7,646 nt of DNA from Desulfobulbaceae bacterium. Lineage in GTDB: Bacteria; Desulfobacterota; Desulfobulbia; Desulfobulbales; Desulfocapsaceae. This document shows positions 5,337 to 7,646 of the stretch, one piece after another. Made by a program: the position numbers and the translations under genes. Numbering within the stretch: position 1 is the stretch's first letter; every line of letters begins with the position of its first letter. The notes under the pieces are model-generated. The model was not told the DNA's origin, did no database searches, and was given only the letters and a program-made list of their open reading frames with translations. The stretch lies in assembly GCA_030599175.1 (NCBI GenBank), contig JAUVON010000120.1:1-7646 (forward strand), given 5' to 3'.

Positions 5337-6740
5337 CTACCAGCCGAACGTCAGATAGTCATGGATAGAATCGGCAGCCTCTCTGCCGGCACCCATGGCC
5401 AGGATAACAGTAGCAGCACCGGTAACAATATCACCACCGGCCCAGACTCCTTTTTTGGTGGTTTTACCGGTTGCCTCATTGGTGATAACATTGCCCCACT
5501 TATTCAGTGCCATATCAGGAGTATCACTGGTCAGCAGTGGATTTGACGCAGAGCCTACTGCAACGATACAGAGATCACATTCCATCTCGAACTCTGAGCC
5601 TTCGATAGCTACCGGTCGACGTCTGCCGGAATCGTCGGGTTCACCAAGCTCCATGCGCAGGCACTCCATACCGGTAAGACGGCCTTTGTCATCACCGCGA
5701 TACTGGGTAGGGTTGGTGAGGAGAAATAATTCAATTCCTTCCTCTTCAGCATGATGAATCTCTGCATTGCGAGCCGGCATCTCTTCCCGGGAACGACGAT
5801 AAACAATTTTTACACTATCGGCGCCAAGGCGCATTGCAGTACGAGCCGAGTCCATTGCAACATTACCAGCACCGAGGACGACTACGTTTTTGCCAATGGG
5901 AATAGGAGTGTCTACCTCAGGATAGAGATATGCTTTCATGAGATTTGCCCGGGTCAGATACTCGTTGGCTGAAAGTATACCAATATAGTTTTCTCCAGGA
6001 AGATTCATAAAACGGGGCAGGCCGGCACCTACTCCAACGTACACAGCGTCGAAGCCCTGTTCGAATAATTCATCTATGGTGATGGTTCTGCCAATGACGG
6101 CATTACACTCTACCTTGGCACCCTGGCGCTCCAGGAAATTAACCTCCTGGGCAACGATATCTTTAGGCAGACGGAACTCAGGAATACCATAGACCAGTAC
6201 ACCGCCTGGCTTATGGAAAGCTTCGTAAATTGTAACATCGTGCCCTTTTACAATAAGATCTCCGGTAACCGTAAGTCCTGAAGGACCAGCTCCGACCACA
6301 GCAACTTTTTTCCCTGTGAGTTCAGCTCTCGGGGGTAATTCTCCTGTACCATACTCTCTCTCATAGTCAGCACAGAAACGCTCAAGGTTGCCAATAGCAA
6401 CAGGTTCACCTTTTTTACCGACAACACATAATCCTTCACACTGAATTTCCTGAGGACAGACTCGCCCGCAAACGGCAGGGAGAGCATTCTTGCCCCAGAG
6501 GTTTCGAATTGCTGCTGTCATATCGCCCTGGGCAATAAGGTCTATAAAGCCGGGAATATCAACCTCGACAGGGCAACCTGCCACGCAACCGGGCTTTTTG
6601 CACTGCAGGCACCTGGAGGCTTCTTCCTGTGCCATTTTCATGGTGTAGCCGGTGGGAACTTCAAGGAAATTACGTGCCCTTATCTGTGGTTCCTGCTCGG
6701 GCATAGCCACTCTGGGGGTTTTAGTTTTCTTTGCTGCCAT
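5337..6740 (-). CDS. nfnB: NfnB: NADPH-binding, FAD/Fe-S subunit of the NADH-dependent ferredoxin:NADP+ oxidoreductase
   Basis: This 467-residue protein belongs to the glutamate synthase small-subunit-like flavoproteins and is assigned as the large subunit of NfnAB. That enzyme couples NADH and reduced ferredoxin oxidation to reduction of two NADP+ by flavin-based bifurcation, and is reversible. The N-terminal Fe-S domain has two cysteine groups, C44/C47/C52/C56 and C91/C95/C101/C105, for two [4Fe-4S] clusters. GAGPSG (150-155) marks the FAD fold, GAGNVAMD (290-297) the NADPH fold, RRSREEMPA (315-323) the NADPH phosphate-binding arginines, and AGGD (434-437) the C-terminal FAD contact. The frame opens at 6767, but the ATG at 6740 has GGAGG at 6746-6750, 5 bases away, and is the better start. 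The partner nfnA lies 128 bases upstream. GltD, SudA or Geobacter-type SfrB are relatives; adjacency to an FNR-like partner with a [2Fe-2S] site favours Nfn. Bifurcation itself is inferred. Confidence 0.9.
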   Translation of the reverse strand: MAAKKTKTPRVAMPEQEPQIRARNFLEVPTGYTMKMAQEEASRCLQCKKPGCVAGCPVEVDIPGFIDLIAQGDMTAAIRNLWGKNALPAVCGRVCPQEIQCEGLCVVGKKGEPVAIGNLERFCADYEREYGTGELPPRAELTGKKVAVVGAGPSGLTVTGDLIVKGHDVTIYEAFHKPGGVLVYGIPEFRLPKDIVAQEVNFLERQGAKVECNAVIGRTITIDELFEQGFDAVYVGVGAGLPRFMNLPGENYIGILSANEYLTRANLMKAYLYPEVDTPIPIGKNVVVLGAGNVAMDSARTAMRLGADSVKIVYRRSREEMPARNAEIHHAEEEGIELFLLTNPTQYRGDDKGRLTGMECLRMELGEPDDSGRRRPVAIEGSEFEMECDLCIVAVGSASNPLLTSDTPDMALNKWGNVITNEATGKTTKKGVWAGGDIVTGAATVILAMGAGREAADSIHDYLTFGW

Positions 6741-6868
6741 AGTATCCTCCGTAGAAATGATGTCCACGTTTATAAATAGATGATTCTTTGTCTACCAGTA
6801 AGTGATGTCTTTACAGGCTCTGCACGGGTGGTAAGGCACCTTTTTTGAAGGCCAGGCAGAGAGAACGG
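6741..6868 (-). other. Spacer between nfnA and nfnB
   Basis: These 128 bases have no gene. The minus strand holds a small stem (CCTT-CAAAA-AAGG near 6839-6851, not followed by T residues, so not a terminator) and a TATAAA at 6774-6769 that resembles a -10 box but lacks a -35 box at normal distance. The genes are most likely cotranscribed, but the gap is longer than usual for such tightly linked subunits. Confidence 0.5.
6746..6750 (-). promoter_or_regulatory. Ribosome binding site of nfnB, decides its start
   Basis: GGAGG on the minus strand lies 5 bases before the ATG at 6740. The earlier in-frame ATG at 6767 has no such site, and its extra nine residues (MDIISTEDT) are not expected in the family. 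Confidence 0.8.
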
Positions 6869-7646
6869 TTATTTGGCATCACGGATTGTGCAGTAGTCCT
6901 GGTAGCATTTCTTCTCTTCTGAGAGGTATGAATTCAGCCGGAGCATGAGTTCATCGTAGTCGACTTTATGAGCGTCAAATTCGGGGCCGTCTACACAAGC
7001 AAATTTTGTCTCACCATCAACGGTCACACGGCAGCAGCCACACATTCCGGTGCCATCAACCATGATCGGGTTGAGACTGACCAGGGTTTCTACGTTATAC
7101 CCCTTGGTGATGTTGCTCACGGCCTTCATCATCGGAACGGGACCGATAGCTACAACAAGCTTGGTTTCACCTTCGTCAAGAATTTCTTTCATTACATCTG
7201 TGACAAAGCCGTGATGACCATAGGAACCATCATCGGTACAGATACGCAGATCATGAGAGGCTTTTTTCATCAGATCTTCAAGAATCAGCAGATCTTTATT
7301 TCGGGCGCCAATAATACAGGTCACGTCGTTGCCTATCTCTTTTAAGGCACGAGTGATAGGATGGAGTACAGCAACGCCGGTTCCGCCACCAACACAGATA
7401 ACTTTACCAACCTTTTCCAGGTGGGTTGCTTTGCCGAGAGGACCGATGACATCCTGAAAGCTGTCTCCAACTTGTAAATCTTTGAAGACAGCCGTTGATT
7501 TTCCAACAACCATGTAAATAATGGTAAGAGTCCCTTTCTCGGGATCGGTCACCGCCATGGTGAGAGGGATTCTCTCTCCATTTTCATTTGCCTTAAGGAT
7601 GACGAATTGACCTGGACGAGCTTTTCTTGCGATCAGTGGTGCCTCA
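6869..7646 (-). CDS. nfnA: NfnA: NADH-binding FNR-like subunit of NfnAB, 5' end cut by window edge
   Basis: The visible 258 residues cover nearly the whole ferredoxin-NADP reductase-like subunit; by comparison with a usual length near 280, about 20 N-terminal residues lie beyond the right edge. The first internal ATG (7558) is not the start, because the frame and conserved sequence continue to the edge (EAPLIARKARPGQFVILK). From the first visible residue, R25-IPLT-29 is the FAD-binding motif, GGGTG (86-90) begins the pyridine nucleotide domain, and MCGCC with C202, C204, C205 plus C217 and D197 forms the [2Fe-2S] region. In the Thermotoga enzyme this cluster has three Cys and one Asp, which this pattern fits, C204 then being extra. 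In Nfn complexes this subunit holds the bifurcating-side NADH partner, while NfnB binds NADPH. PyrK and SudB are similar in fold; the following nfnB-like gene supports Nfn. The protein is cytoplasmic. Confidence 0.9.
   Translation of the reverse strand, partial: EAPLIARKARPGQFVILKANENGERIPLTMAVTDPEKGTLTIIYMVVGKSTAVFKDLQVGDSFQDVIGPLGKATHLEKVGKVICVGGGTGVAVLHPITRALKEIGNDVTCIIGARNKDLLILEDLMKKASHDLRICTDDGSYGHHGFVTDVMKEILDEGETKLVVAIGPVPMMKAVSNITKGYNVETLVSLNPIMVDGTGMCGCCRVTVDGETKFACVDGPEFDAHKVDYDELMLRLNSYLSEEKKCYQDYCTIRDAK

Noticed and set aside
6741..6767. Start of NfnB at the ATG at 6767
   Set aside because: No purine-rich site precedes it, whereas GGAGG precedes the ATG at 6740 with good spacing.
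1..7646. A mobile element, CRISPR array or defence system
   Set aside because: Every long stretch is explained by conserved redox genes. There are no transposase or integrase motifs, no spaced direct repeats and no tRNA-like cloverleaf that I could see.

Overview
The window holds two back-to-back gene groups, all on the minus strand, so genes are read from right to left. No mobile element, tRNA, rRNA or CRISPR array is visible. Composition is even and moderate in GC throughout, with no sign of recent transfer. The protein families point to an anaerobic or facultatively anaerobic Gram-negative bacterium. The pairing of NfnAB with a full complex I NADH module would suit a Desulfobacterota-type sulfur- or metal-metabolising organism, but this lineage guess is inference and cannot be settled from the window.

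Right part (about 5337-7646): nfnA, which lacks only its extreme N-terminus at the window edge, and nfnB, complete. Together they encode a flavin/iron-sulfur enzyme of the NfnAB family, the NADH-dependent reduced ferredoxin:NADP+ oxidoreductase. A spacer of 128 bases separates the two genes. A near-perfect 40-base inverted repeat with a 4-base loop lies 36 bases past the nfnB stop and probably ends this transcript.

Middle (4995-5336): 342 bases without a gene. From right to left it carries the terminator-like hairpin, a run of eight C on the minus strand, a palindromic pair of TCAGATTT half-sites, a candidate sigma70 promoter (TTGACA, 16 bases, GTTAAT), and a leader in which two overlapping stems could alternate or form a pseudoknot before nuoA.

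Left part (1-4994): the first six genes of a complex I (NADH:quinone oxidoreductase) operon in the order nuoA-nuoB-nuoCD-nuoE-nuoF-nuoG. nuoC and nuoD are fused in one 571-residue protein. The genes are packed tightly: nuoA and nuoB overlap by 10 bases, nuoB and nuoCD are 1 base apart, nuoCD and nuoE share ATGA, and the next two gaps are 15 and 9 bases. nuoG runs off the left edge, and the membrane-arm genes (nuoH to nuoN), if present, lie beyond it.

Together the genes form a redox hub. NfnAB exchanges electrons among NADH, NADPH and ferredoxin in the cytoplasm. Complex I takes NADH through NuoEFG (FMN and Fe-S), passes electrons via NuoB and NuoCD to quinone, and couples this to ion export. 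The genes themselves are well-known families. What deserves a second look is the regulatory DNA between the two groups, the fused nuoCD next to a full NuoEFG module, and the TTG start of nuoB.
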